Made by a program: the position numbers and the translations under genes
Shown here: positions 37,331 through 50,035 of the stretch, piece after piece
Numbering within the stretch: the first letter of the stretch is position 1
Layout of the letters: each line of letters opens with the position of its first letter
Notes under the pieces: generated by a model
Database searches by the model: none
The model's input: only the letters and a program-made list of their open reading frames with translations
What the model was told of the DNA's origin: nothing
Source of the DNA: Typhlomys cinereus
Taxonomy: Eukaryota; Chordata; Mammalia; Rodentia; Platacanthomyidae
Direction: 5' to 3'
Assembly (NCBI GenBank): GCA_023101885.1
Contig: JALPQD010000390.1
Span: forward strand, 1,599,257-1,663,256
Length of the DNA: 64,000 bases

Positions 37331-39514
37331 TTAATTTGGAATTATTAAATGCACACATAGATTTACCATCACGTTTGATTTATAATCTTTTGTTCAAGCT
37401 AGGTTTATTCATATTAATTTTCTGTGGTGTTAAAAATGGAGTCCAAAGTGTCATTCATGAGAGGCAAGTGTTCTAAACCTCAGAAGTGCATCTCATCTCA
37501 CAACTTCCCTGCCTTAATTCTGTGTGCATATGTGTGAAGCAAGCTATTTGAATACTACACAGTTTTATTTGTACGCAGCCAGTTGTTCTATCCTTTAGTA
37601 TGTATGAGCCCTAAGATCAAACTGTCTGCATAACTTCATATCTTCAGTAACAGCAAATATTTTGATTTTTTCTGAGCTCCCCTTCTCTCCAATAATTTAT
37701 ATCTCTCTAATTTCTTCATATATTATCTCACTTAAATACTCAAAATATATTCACGCCATGATCGTTATAAGATTAGTGTTTTAGTAAATGATAGAACAAT
37801 CATAATATCATCAGTCAATTTTTATGTCTTTATCATATGAAATATTAAAGAATTGGGGAAGAAATTACTAGATGTTCTCCCAGGAACTGCATTCAGAACA
37901 GAATTTTCATCTTAATATTAAATAGATAAGTGAACTTAGAGTAGACTTTTAATATTCATCATTAGATTTTTACTCCACTGAGGGAGCAAATTTTAATATG
38001 ATGACTTTTATTGTGTCATTCATAATTCTGATGTCACTAGCTTTCTTACTTTCAATGAAAAATATCATCTTGATATGTTTTTGGTCCATAGTGCCAGAAA
38101 CTTTTTTATATAATCATTGAGGAATCACTGATTTTTTAAGAAAGTGTTGTACATAGTATAAAAATCCAGATATAAAATATTCCTACTATTCCATAACTGA
38201 GTGAGCATTTATTTCATAGGTAAGAAGAAAGCCTTTAATTATTTATAAGATATTTGAGCAACTATAACAGTGTATCAAAAATGAATGTATACATTTAAGA
38301 TTCAAATCTAACATATGTCATTTTATCTAGTTCAAAATTTGTTTCATGTTGAAAAACATTACATGCAAAGTAGCAGAAATATGAAAAGACTATCCGCGTC
38401 TTTTGAAAACAAGAATATAAAGTTGATTTTTCTTTTATTTATTCAATAATTGGCAAAGGAGTCAAGTAAAATATTTAAAATTAAGTAAAGTTAATTAAAT
38501 GGAGACAAAATAAACTCTTAACCAGCCTTTGTAAATCCTTCACTTTAGGATCTTTGATTTTGTTAGTGGAGAAGAATAAACTGATTTAGCTAGTTGATTT
38601 CAGAGTAATTTTAGTGTTACCATGCTATCTTCTATCATTTCTGACATTCAGATGAAACACATCACAAGATTTGTAATGTGTTTTATTCAGTTTGCAGATA
38701 GATGTGGATATGGAATAAAAATAAAAGGTGTTTGCAACACCTTGAGGTGAATTGATATATGGTAGTTGCTTGTAACTTTCCTTTTTATTTTTAATATTAG
38801 TACTGCTGTGCTTGTGGATTTCTCATATGTTTGCTTTTGAGAGTTACTTTTGAGTTTAGTGTTTCAGTTTCATCATGTTTTATTAAAAGAAATTAATGTT
38901 CATCTTTAAACCTATATTTCTTCAAAAGAAATCATCTAAAAACAAACACAACCATTTTTAGTTTCCTAAAATTCTGGTAAGAGAAATGTTCATGTCAATA
39001 ATAGCTAAGGTAAAGAAGATAATTGACAATATCTTCGAAATTCTAAACCTCTCTCTTCTGTGTCTGTGCTTATCATGGTGGAGTAGTAGCTCAACCCAAT
39101 CTGTAACAAAAGGAACCTTAATTCACAAAACACTTCTTGTTCTACAGAGAATCCAAATGTTCCCAGAGAATTATGTGAAGGAGAAAGTGAGAAACTTTTA
39201 AATAATCATGGCATCATTGTAGTCACATGCAGAATACAGTAAAAAAAATACTCATCAGTACATTTTTCTATACATCACAGTCACTAAGTTTAAATCACCA
39301 CCCAGAATTGTTCAATAAATATTTATTTTTGTATAAGAATCCCATGCATAAGTGAAATCTTAATAGATATACAACTCTGTTGAATTATTATCTCAAAAAT
39401 ATGTTTCATTACAAAGATAAAATTGGAAATCTTATTTGATGTCTATCATTTATTCATATGCGATAGAGATTTCATATAGTCGAACAAACCACATGAAACT
39501 CATGAATAATCTTT
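37331..39514. other. Intergenic AT-rich DNA
   Basis: No gene or named repeat. Confidence 0.4.
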
Positions 39515-39530
39515 GGTATTCTTGAGTTTT

Positions 39531-40802
39531 TTTTTAATTTATTAAAAATGTAATTATACATTTTAAAGTTTTTTACCAGTTCCCTCCTTCCCCCCTCCTC
39601 CCCCTGAACCCCCTCTTCTCCTTCTTCTCCCTCCCCATCCCCCAGTGCCTCCCCCCCAATTCCCAGAGAGTCCTTTATTGTGTACGCCTGACTCTCCACT
39701 GGGTCCTCCTCTCCGATGACATATAAGGAGCAAGTGGCATTTCCATAAGCCCTTTCTCTTGTTCCCCTTAAGCATAGGAGCACTACTATGGCTGTCAATC
39801 CCTTCCCTCCAGGGATCTCAGTGCCCTTAACAGATGCTAGACTTTATGAGGGCAACAGTGCGCTGGACATTGTGCAGGGCATGCAAAGTCCCATTATGAT
39901 TGCTTTGGCCCCAACTATTGTTGAGAATCTTGCAAATCGTTGTTCCTCCCATCCTTTTGCTCTTACAATCTTACCGCCCCCTCTTCCGCAAATGTCCCTG
40001 AGCTCCAGGATGGGGAGATATTAGGCTGGCCTAGTTCTATGTGATTGATATAGAGTCTCTGAAGTTCTGGATTGTGGTTTGTTGATTTTCTTTTGCAGTT
40101 TTGCTGGAGAGAGGGGAACTCTCCTACATTGCTGGTGGGAATACAGGCTCATACAGCCACTCTGGCGATCTGTCTGGAGATTCTTAAAATAATTAAAGAT
40201 TGAAATGCCATATGACCCTGCTATCACACTTTTGGGAATAACCCCCTATGCAGCAGAGGTTCGCCTCAATAGCACAAGCTCGACCATGTTCATAGCAGCA
40301 CTGTTTACAATAGCAAAGACATGGAATCAACCTAAATGTCCAACAGTTGACGAGGAGATAAGGAACCTGTGGTACATCTATACAATGGAGTACTACTCAG
40401 CCATCAAAAATGATGAATTACTGGAATTTGCTGGGAAATGGATGTCATTAGAAACAATTATATTAAGTGAAGTATCCCAAACCCAGAAAATTAAGCACCG
40501 TATGTACTCCCTAATAGGTGGCTCCTAATACCAAACCCACCCAGCCCATATTGAGACACTCAAAAGTAAACCTATGTAACACAGTAATTGCAAGGATTAT
40601 GAACAAGAGAGATGGGGTAGGAGGGCCACACCAGGAACAAGGAGAGAGGGGACCATGTTACAGCAGAGAAAATAGGCCTCCATCAAGGTCTGCAAGTAAG
40701 TAATGAGAAACCTGGTTAAGTTCACAGACGTTCTTTCCTGATCTCACCAGAAGGGGAGGGCATATAGTCTAGCAGATAAAAAGTAATCATTTTGGCATTG
40801 CA
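39531..40802 (-). mobile_element. Truncated L1 with inverted 5' part (twin priming)
   Basis: The left part (39531-40102) is the L1 tail and 3' UTR in minus orientation. The right part (40103-40802) is the ORF2 C-terminus and start of the 3' UTR in plus orientation. It includes an open run of 107 codons (40205-40528: MPYDPAITLLGI, CPTVDEEIRNLWYIYTMEYY, ending LIGGS). Exact 16-bp duplication GGTATTCTTGAGTTTT at 39515-39530 and 40803-40818. The element proper is minus-oriented with an inverted 5' segment. Confidence 0.93.
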
Positions 40803-40818
40803 GGTATTCTTGAGTTTT

Positions 40819-42516
40819 GCAAGAAAATGTCTTCTCAATTCTAAACCTTTAATACAGGGTTTGAGAATCTTAAAATAATTCACACTAGGAAAGGAAAGTT
40901 TATGTTTCTAATGCATCTGAAAAAATCTTTTAGTATTTTATTTAATCAATTCATTAGAACTTGAAGCTTTTATCTTAATCAAAAGTTCTTAGTAGTTTTC
41001 TGTTTTATTTGCTGTTGTTCTTAGCAGTTTTAATTTCTTCCATATTTTATATATTTTTTAAATTTTTATTTGTTCCTGATTTTTATAATAAAATGTTTTA
41101 TGTCTCTAATAATTTGAATATGTGCACATGAGAAATAGAATGAGAAGGGAGGAAAGATGAGTTTGTATGAGAAAAAGAGAAGAGAGGAAAGAAGAGACAG
41201 GAATAGTGGAGGTAGGGAGGAAAGAGATATGAAAATATCACAGTATAATATTTTTGCCACTTAATATTTTAATTAATTCCTGGACTATTTAATGTTTAAT
41301 TATGAGATATTCTATCAGCATGTAAATTTGAAAGAACTGCACATTAGTAAAAGAGTTATGAAGCCATTTAACATTTGAAATTGAGAAAGTTTTTCATAAA
41401 TTTAATGAAGCTATGAGTTGGATAATATAAATGCATTGTTTATACTCTTTCTCATGGGAGTTTTAAGGTATGTGTTTGCTTTTTCCTTGATTGATGGGTA
41501 TATCAATATTGCCACTCTGGAATGTGAGTTGTATCATTAAATTAAACGATATGGTTGTTACTACACCACGCTGAAGTTGAATAAATCAAAATTTTCACTA
41601 TATATAAAAATTTCTTCAATTTGATGTTGAAAGATATTCAAATTCATTGTGGTAAACTTGTCCGCTAGCACAGTGGATTTATTATTATACTATTAAGTAC
41701 AGTTTTCTGTATGTAAAAAAAAATATTTCCTTGAATTCTTTCTATTGTTGAAGTCATTCCTTATTCGTGTTCTTATTCATGTTCTATAGAATGAGCAATA
41801 TTATAGCATCTTTAGCTATAAAAGCCTGGAAAGAAATAATTCTGTGGCACATATATTAATTTTGTGAATAATTTTATTGTCTTTTGTCAAGTGACAGTTC
41901 AGTTAAAAAATTTTATGAATCTCTAATATACTATGAATACCCATTGTTTATTGTTAACAAAAAAGCATTCCAAAATAAACCAAGGATGTTAGATATAAAA
42001 TGATTGAATAGACTTCTGCTCATGTGGAGAGTAGTGCTGATAAATTAAGTTACTGAAAAATTGAACAAGGATAATTTAGTAATATGTATTAAGAAAAAAG
42101 AAAATGAAAGACACTGTATTGGTTTTTCGTGCTCAGCAAAACATCTATTTTCAGAATATCCCCTCCAGTTCTATTTAATGGGAAATGAAAATCATTCAAG
42201 AGATGATACAAAAGTTTTTTTGAAATGCCATCTTTTAACTTTAATCCTAGATGCAATATCTCACTTTCTACCCTCCTTGAAGCCTTTTTAAAATTAAATA
42301 AGTTGATAGTTTATTTTTTCACATTTCTTTGAACAGAAACATTGGATGTTGGCATTTGTTCTGTTTTTTAAAACTTTTAAAATTTTAAAGAGGAAAATGC
42401 CTTCCAGTTTTCTAGCAAAGGTGACCCTCATTCTCAGATGTGTTTTCCAGAAAAACTTTATCACACTTAAATTACTTTATCAATTTGGGGAACGTTTAGC
42501 TGGTGTGTGTGTGTGT

Positions 42517-42565
<49 letters not shown>

Positions 42566-42831
42566 GAAATGCACAGAAATTGAGGAAGACTATAAAAGAA
42601 GCCTATAAAATTGTAGAATATTTTTAACAGCATAAATTCACAAAAATATTAATTAGTCATTTTTCCTTTTATTTGCACAGTGAAATGCCTCTCCATGGAC
42701 CAAATGTTTGTAACACACTCATTTTAAAAAAATCGAGCTCAGACTTGTATTTGCTTGGACTCTATTAAAATAGGAATTATTTCCTTAGTAACTTAGCAAT
42801 GAAAGCTTAAATGAAGAGGTTGTAATCAGAT
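40819..42831. other. Intergenic DNA upstream of the OR5T pseudogene, with a GT microsatellite
   Basis: AT-rich. A (GT)n tract occupies about 42503-42563. I looked for a copy of the candidate upstream exon seen at 13.2 and 59.8 kb and did not find one here. Confidence 0.45.
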
Positions 42832-43764
42832 ATGGATGATTACAAGATTCCACTGAAGAACATGACTGACGTTACCATCTTCATACTGATGGGCTTCACA
42901 AATAATTTCAATCTGCAAATTCTCTTATTTTTATTGTTTCTCGCCATCTATCTGTTTACCCTGATAGGAAACATGGGACTGGTTATATTGGACATCAGTG
43001 ATTCCCATCTCCACAACCCTATGTACTACTTTCTGTGTGTTTTATCATTCTTGAATGCCTGCTATTCTACAGCTGTTACTCCAAAAACGCTTGTCAATTT
43101 CCTGGCAGAAGATAAATCCATTTCCTTTCAGGCATGTGCAGTAAAGATGCTTCTCTTTGTTACTTTTGAGAGCACATAATCCATTCTCTTGGCAGCAATG
43201 GCTTATGACTGCTATGGGCCATGTACAACCCACTTCAGTACTCAGTGCACATGTCTTCCAAGGTTTATGTACCACTCTTTGTCGTTTCCTACACAGGTGG
43301 GTTCCTACATGCTACTATACATACAGTAGCCACCTTCAGCTTATCCTTCTGTGGATCCAATAAAATCAGACATGTTTTCTGCAACATTCCTCCTCTCCTA
43401 GCTATTCAATGCTCTGATACATAAACCAGCTTCTACTCTTCTACTTAGTGAGCTCCATTGAGCTAGTCTCCATTCTGATAGTTCTGATCCCCTATGGCTT
43501 CATCCTGGTGGCCAATCTGAAGATGCGTTCTGCTGAAGGCAGGAGAAAAGTGTTCTCAAACTATGGGTCTCACCTCACGGGAGTGTCCATCTATCACGGG
43601 ACAATCCTCTTCATGTATGAGACTAAGCTCCAGCTATGCCTTGGAGAATGATATGATAGTGTCCATATTTTACACCATTGTCATTCTCATGCTGAATCCC
43701 TTCATCTATAGTTTGAGGAACAAAGATGTGAAGGAAGCTATGTGAAAACTATTAGAGAGATGCT
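42832..43764 (+). pseudogene. OR5T: OR5T-type olfactory receptor pseudogene (main part)
   Basis: Close relative of the intact gene at 16202. It starts at ATG 42832 ([14 protein letters not shown]) and reads normally through TM1, LHNPMYYFL and the third segment. Lesions: TAA at 43177-43179 (codon 116, GAA-to-TAA in the T-E-C motif); the DRY box changed to DCY; a 1-base deletion near 43217; a 4-base deletion near 43422 producing a stop; a 2-base deletion near 43620; TGA at 43743-43745. The remaining OR landmarks are all readable ([65 protein letters not shown]). The reading then stops abruptly at 43764, where an L1 is inserted. The final codons continue at 50000-50035. Confidence 0.95.
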
Positions 43765-44759
43765 TTTTTTTATTATTTCCACTCATACAAACTTAACAGG
43801 TACACCGGTCCCCCCTCCCACCAACCCTCTATCCCCCTGTGCCCCCATTCCCTCCCCCTTCCCTCCCCATTTCCCAGTGCCTCCCCTTCCCATCCCCGAA
43901 GCATTCTTTAATGTGCATGCCAAACTCTCTTCTGGGTCCTCCTCTCAGATGAGGTGCAAGGACCCAGTAGCATTTCTCAGAACCCTTTCCTGTGTTCCCG
44001 TTAAGCATAGGAACACTGCTGTGGCTGTCAATGGATTGCCTCCCAGGATTCTAGTGCCTTTAGCAAATGCTAGACTTTGTGAGGTCAATAGTGTGTTGGT
44101 CGTTGCACAGGGCATGTAAAGTCCAAAAATGATTGTATATTGAATATCATTGCCCCTCCCATCCTTGTGCTCTTACAGTCTTAACGCCCCCTCTTCTTCA
44201 AATCTCCCTGAGTTTCAGGATGGGAAGAGATTAGGCTGACCTAGTTCCAGGTGATTGATATAGAGTCTCTGATGTTCTGAATTATGGTTTGTTGAATTTT
44301 TTTTCAGTTTTGCTACTCCTGCAGTGCACTTGGCTCCACCCTGATGGGTATTGGAAGTCACCCCCTGGCCAGAGATAAATACCTGAAAAATTAAAGTCTT
44401 GTTATAAGAGTATATTCAAAGTTAGATGCAATAAAAGTAGGAAACCATGGTGAGGGAGGGGTCAATCACCCATGTGCGAAATGGTTACTTTCTATCTGCC
44501 AGACTGTATGCCCTCCCCTTCTGGTAAGATCATACCGCATCAGTTGTAAAGGATCAGGAAGGAAAGTTTGTGAACTTAAACAGATGTCTCATTACTTACT
44601 TGCAGTCCTTGGATGGTGGTCTATTATCTCTGCTGTAACATGGTCCCCTCTGTCATTACTGGTGTAGCCCTCCTTCGCCATCCCTCCTGTTCATAATTGT
44701 AGCAATTACTGTAGTTATTACAGAGATTTATCTTTGAGTTTTTCTAAGTGGGTTTCTTT

Positions 44760-47700
44760 CTAGGAACCACGTATTAGGGAGTACATATGACGCTTAATTT
44801 TCTATGTCTGGGATACTTCACTCAATATAATTGTTTCTAATCCCATCCATTTCCTGGCAAATTCCATTAATTCATCATTTTTGATGACTGAGTAGTACTC
44901 CATTGTATAGATATACCACCTTTTCCTTATCCACTCGTCAACTGTTGGACATTTAGTTTGATTCCATGACTTTGCTATTTGTAGCAGTGCTGCTATGAAC
45001 ATGATCATGCTTTTGCTATCGAGGTGCATTTTTGCTGTATGGGGGGTTATTCTCAAAAGTGGAATCACAGGGTCATATGGCATTTCAATTTTTAATTTCT
45101 TTAAGAATCTCCAGACAGCTCGCTAGAGTGGCTGTATGAGCCTGTATTCCCACCAGCAATGTAGAAGAGTTCCCCTCTCTCCACATCCTCTCCAGCATTT
45201 GGTCTTGTTCGTATTGTGGATTTTTGCCATCCTGACCGGGGTGCTCTTACAACTCAGGCAAGTTTTGATTTGTATTTCCCTGATGGCTAAGGATGTGGAG
45301 CATTTTTTTAAGATATTTGTTAGACATTTTAATTTCATCCCTGGCAAAATTTCTTTTAAGTTCCAGGGCCCATTTTTCAATTGGGCCATTTGTTTCCTTG
45401 GTGTTCAGTTTTCTAAGTTCTTTGTGCACTCTGAATAATAGAGCTCTATCAGATATGTGGTTCGTGAAAATTTTCTCCCATTCTGTGGGTTACCTTTGAG
45501 CTCTTGTTACATCCTCTTTATGTGAACAGAAGCTCTTTAATTTCACAAGATCCCAAATGTTGAGAGTTGGTAGCAGTGACTGTGCCATTGGATGTCTGTT
45601 TAGGAAATGTTAGCCTAGCCCAATCAGCTCAAGGGAGTTCCCTATAATTTCAACTATGGTTTTTATAGTCTCTGACCTTATATCAAGGTCCTTGATCCAT
45701 CTGGAATTTAGTCTTGTACATGGTGACAAGTATGGGTCCAGCTTTAATCTTCTGCATGTGGAGATCCAGTTTTGCCAGCATCATTTGTTGAAGATACTGT
45801 TCTTTTTCCATTGGATTCTTTGGGCCCCTTTGTCAAATGGCTGTAATTTTGTGGGCTTATATCTGGGTCTTCAATCCTTATCCATTGATCTGTGTTTCTA
45901 TTTTGGAGCCAGTACCAGGCTGTTTTTATAACTATGGATTTCTAATATAGACTAAGGTTCGATATGGTGATACCTCCAGCAGTGTTTTTGTTACTCAGGA
46001 TTGTCTTTGCTATCCTGGGTCTTTTGTGCCTCCATATGAATTTTGAGATTGTTTGGTCAACTTCTTTAAAGAATTGCTTTGGGATTTTAATTGGTATAGC
46101 ATTGAATTTGTATATTGCCTTTGGTAGGATGGTCATTTTTACGATGTTGATTCTGCCAATGCAGGAACATGGGAGGTCTTTCCACCTTCTGGTGTCTTCT
46201 GCAATTTCTTTCTTGAGAGTTTTAAAGTTATCATTGTAAAGGTCTTTTACCTCCTTGGTTATGTTTATACCAAGGTATTTCATTTTTTTAGGGGCCATAG
46301 TAAATGGGATTGTTTTACTCAGGGCGTTTTTTACTTCTTTCATTCTGGGCATATAGGAAGGCCACTGATTTTTGCACATTTATTTTGTATCCTGCCACCC
46401 TGCTGAACTTCTGTATTAGTTCCAGAAGCTTCCTTGTGGAGTTTTTGGGATCACTCAGGTATAGTATCATGTCATCTGCAAATAGAGGTAACTTGACTTC
46501 TTCCTTGTCGATTTGAATCCCTTTTATGTCCCTTTCTTGTCTTATTGCTTCAGCTAAGACTTCAAATACAATATTGAAAAGAAGTGGACAGCCTTGTCTA
46601 GTTCCTGATCGAAATGGGAATGCTTCAAGTTTTTCCCCATTGAGTATAATCCTTGCTGTTGGCTTATTGTATACAGCTTTTTTTATATTGATAAAGGTTC
46701 CTTCCATTCCAACCTTCTCTAGGTTTTTTATCATAAAGTGTTGTTGGATCTTGTCCAAAGCTTTTTTTGCATCTATCGAGAGTATCATGTGGTCTTGAAC
46801 TTTGGACTGGTTTATATGGTGAATTACATTTATTGATTTGGGTATGTTGAACCAACTTTGTGTGCCTGGAATAAAGCCTACTTATCCTCGTGGATGATCT
46901 TTTTGATATGTTTTTGAATTTGATTTGCTAAGACTTTATTGAGGATCTTTGCATCTGTGTTCATCAGAGAGATTGGTCTAGAGTTTTCTTTGTTAAGTGT
47001 ATCTTTATAAAGTTTTAGGATTAAGATGATATTAGCTTCATAGAAGGAACTTGGTAGTGTTCCTTCCTTTGCTATTTGATGGAACAGTTTAAGGAGTATT
47101 GGTGTTATTAGCTCCTTAAATGTCTGTGCTGAATCCATTGGGTCCAGGACATTTTTTGGTGGGAAGATTTGAGATTACTTCCTCAATTTCTTCATATGTT
47201 ATATGACTATTTAAATAATTCACAACTTCCTGATTCAATTTAGGTAAGTTGTGTTTACTTGGGAATTCATCCATTTCTTTTGTGTTGTCAAATTTCACAG
47301 AGTATAAATTTTTGAAATATGATCGTATAACTCTCTGCATTTCTTGGGTATCAGTAGTGATAACTCCAATTTCATTTCTAATTTTGTTAATTTGGGCTTT
47401 CTCTCTCTTGCTTTTGGTTAATTTGGCTACGGGTCTATCAATCTTACTGATTTTTTCAAAGAACAAGCTTTTTGACTGGTTGATTTTCTTTATCATTTTC
47501 CTAATCTCGATTTCTGATATTTCTCCCCTTATTTTGCTAATCTCCTCCCTTCTACTGCTTTTGGGATGAAATTGCTCTAGTGTCTCTAAAGCTTTTAGGT
47601 GCATTGTTAAGTTATTTATTTCTGATGTTTCAATTTTTTTGATGTAGGCATTAAGAGCTATGAACTTACCTCTTAGGGCAGCTTTCATTGTGTCCCAGAG

Positions 47701-48535
47701 ATTTTGGTAAGTTGTATTTTCATTTTCGTTCACTTTCAGGAAATCTTGTGTTTCCTTTTTAATTTCTTCCTGAATCCTATTCTCATTCAGCATCATAGTG
47801 TTGTTTCCAGGAGTTAGTGTATTTTCCGTTTCTTGTTGTGTTGTGGATGTCAAGCTATAGGCCGTGGTGGTCTGATAAGGTGCATGCTACAATTTCAACT
47901 TTTCTATATATGTGGAGATTCATTTTATGTCCCAATATGTGATCTATTTTGGAGAAAGTTCCGTGTGCTGTTGAGAAAAATGTGTATTCTTTGATGCGTG
48001 GATGAAAAGTTTGATAGAGATCTGTAAGGTCCATTTCAGTAAGGGTTTGATTAAGTTCCAAAGTGTCTTTGTTAAATTTTCTACCTGTAGATCTATCCCA
48101 TGTTGAGAGAGCGGTATTGAAATCTCCAAGGTTTATCATTTTGGGATTTTAGACATTGTAGGATTTGTTTAATGAATGTGGGAGGGGGGCTTATTGGGTG
48201 CATATATGTTCAGTATTGTGAAGTCTTCCTGGTGAAGTTACTTGTGACTAAAAGGTAGTATCCATCTGTATCTCTTATGTTTTTTTTTTTGGTTTGAAGT
48301 CCACTTTGTCTGTTAACATAATGGCTACCCCTGCCTGTTTTCTCCTTCCATTAGCTTGTAGAAGTGATGATCAGTCTTTTATTTTTAGGATGTGCCTATC
48401 TTTTGTGGTGAGATGGGTTTCCTGCAGGCAGCAGATTGATGGATTGTGATTTTCAATCCATGTTTGTAATCTTTTTCTCTTGATTGGTGAGTTAATTCCA
48501 TTAACATTTAGTGTTATAATGGAGAAACTATTTTT
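44760..48535 (-). pseudogene. L1 ORF2 (endonuclease and reverse transcriptase), disrupted
   Basis: Readable blocks in order on the minus strand: endonuclease (47855-48139, INLGDFNTALSTWDRSTG and SKIDHILGHK), central and N-terminal reverse transcriptase region (47116-47853, KCPGPNGFS; 46878-47138, [17 protein letters not shown]), catalytic region (46315-46788, [13 protein letters not shown] and [12 protein letters not shown]), connection region (45942-46379, [17 protein letters not shown]), and C-terminus (44802-45389, MPYDPVIPLLRI and YTMEYYSVIKNDEL). The frame changes between blocks. The ancestral stop appears to be a TAG at about 44760. Confidence 0.9.
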
Positions 48536-48597
48536 AATTCCAGACAGTTATTATGTTTAGTGGTTTTTATAAGTATATTGCTTCACTTTTAATGGTG

Positions 48598-49650
48598 TTA
48601 TACATCCCTTCTGTTCTCCCGGATATGCCTGTTTTTTTCTTCATGCTTGATTATCGTTTCTAGCATTTTTTGAAATTCTGGTTTGGAGTACATGTAACTC
48701 TTCAAGTTGTCTCTGTGCTGGAAGATTTTTCTTTCTCCTTAGATCATGACGGATAGGTTTTCGGGGTATATCAGCCTGGGTTGACATTTTTGCTCATTCA
48801 ATACTTGAAGTATGTCTCTCCAAGCTCTTCTTGCTTTTACTGTTTCCACTGAGAAGTCATTTGTTATTTTAATAGGTTTACCTTTAAAAGTGACTTTTTT
48901 TTTCCTCTTGAAGCTCTCAGCACCATTTCTTTATCTTGAATGTGGAGTGTTTTAACTATTATTTGCTGTGGAGTGTTTCAATTTTGGTTTATCTGTTTGG
49001 GGTGCAGAATGCCTCTTGTGTAAGGATGGGCCTCTCTTTTAAGAGGAGGAAAGTTTTCCTTGATGATCATTTGAAAAATTTCCTCAGGTGTGGCATTTTG
49101 AGGTGTGGTATTCCATGAATAGAATGCTAGGTTTCTTTGGGGTGTTCCATAACTCTTGAATGTTTCTCTCAAATATCTTTTTGGTTTTAACAACCTCTTC
49201 CATTGAGCTGGTTAATGCTCCCACTTTGTCTTCAAGGTCTGAAATTCTGTTTTCTGCTTTGTTAGTTCAGCTGATAAGACTCTCTGTTGAGTTCTGGGTT
49301 GAAGATAACTTGGCCTTTAGTTCAGTTTTGAACTCTGCTTGAGTCTGTGTTAACTGCTCTATGCCTGTTTTTGTTTCTTGAACTGGTTTTCTGAACTCCT
49401 CCAAGTGTCTGTTGTTTTCCTCTTCAAAGCATTTGATGCAGTTATTTAATTCCTCCTGGATTTCCTCTTTCATAGTACTTAACATGATAATGATCATGTT
49501 GTGAAAGTCGTTATTCTGGGTCAGGCTTTCTTGGCCATTTTCCATGGGTTTGTTCGGGTTGGAGTCTATCATTATGAGGTTAATTCCTTCAGTGGGAGAT
49601 TTGTTTACTTGGGTGTTGTTTCTCATGGACTTGCACTTTGACTTGGGCAC
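48598..49650 (-). pseudogene. L1 ORF1, disrupted
   Basis: Starts at ATG 49650 (MPKSKCKSMRNNTQVNKSPT) and is open through the coiled-coil region to a stop at about 49267. Further blocks (FKSYGTPQRNLAFYSWN at 48978-49193) are in other frames. The same start is used as in the L1 at 1867-8180, apart from sequence divergence. Confidence 0.88.
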
Positions 49651-49999
49651 CTTTGTTTTAACTCTTAAGACCTTCTTTCAATTTCTGTGAGTTTGTCACT
49701 GAACTGAATTATTTGGCTTGGGGTTTTGGGGTTTGGCGGGGGCGGAGCTTACCTGGGTCACAGTGAGTCCCGCCTGCGGGAAGAGTGGGGAAAGGGAGGA
49801 TGTGGCAGTAGCAGGGCGCTATTTAACCTGGGGGAGCTGGGGCGTGGCCCTGAATGGCACCAGCCCCAGAGGGCTGGTGGGAGGTATATGGGTCCCTTGG
49901 GCTGCCTGGGGTTTTGGGGGTGGGAGGGCGGAGCACCTGGGTCGTGGTGAGTTCCGGTTTGACTGTGCACGTCCTGTCGGTGGTGGAGTGAGGAAAGGT
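49651..49999 (-). repeat. L1 5' UTR, GC-rich, with two similar units
   Basis: About 350 bp of G/C-rich sequence. The phrase ggcggagc followed by (tta)cctgggtc and later gtg(g)ggaaagg occurs twice, starting near 49741 and 49928 (about 187 bp apart). A TATTTAA-like word occurs at about 49821. This is the position of the L1 internal promoter, but the copy is old. Confidence 0.6.
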
Positions 50000-50035
50000 G
50001 AGAGATGCTGTTTTATACATAAAATACATATTTAG
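50000..50035 (+). pseudogene. OR5T: Detached 3' end of the OR5T pseudogene
   Basis: After the right copy of the target-site duplication, the plus strand reads Glu-Arg-Cys-Cys-Phe-Ile-His-Lys-Ile-His-Ile-stop (TAG at 50033-50035). The intact gene ends [11 protein letters not shown]-stop. The match in length, phase and residues shows that this is the original C-terminus, moved 6.2 kb away from the body by the L1 insertion. Confidence 0.9.

Larger units (their letters stand above)
43765..49999 (-). mobile_element. Near-full-length L1 inserted in the OR5T pseudogene
   Basis: A 6.2-kb minus-strand L1: tail at 43765, 3' UTR to about 44760, ORF2 (about 44760-48535), ORF1 (48598-49650) and a GC-rich 5' UTR (49651-49999). 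The 10-bp duplication GAGAGATGCT lies at 43755-43764 and 50000-50009. Both ORFs are broken by stops and frameshifts, so it is old. Its insertion point is inside OR codons for Glu-Arg-Cys. Confidence 0.93.

Noticed and set aside
37250..37476. Open frame with poly-Thr-His run
   Set aside because: Produced by reading through the CA microsatellite. No conserved residues.
40205..40528. Open 107-codon frame as a possible functional gene
   Set aside because: It is the C-terminal end of L1 ORF2 in an inverted L1 fragment. It has no promoter or start of its own.
42503..42563. Direct-repeat array as a CRISPR
   Set aside because: It is a simple (GT)n microsatellite without spacers, in mammalian DNA.
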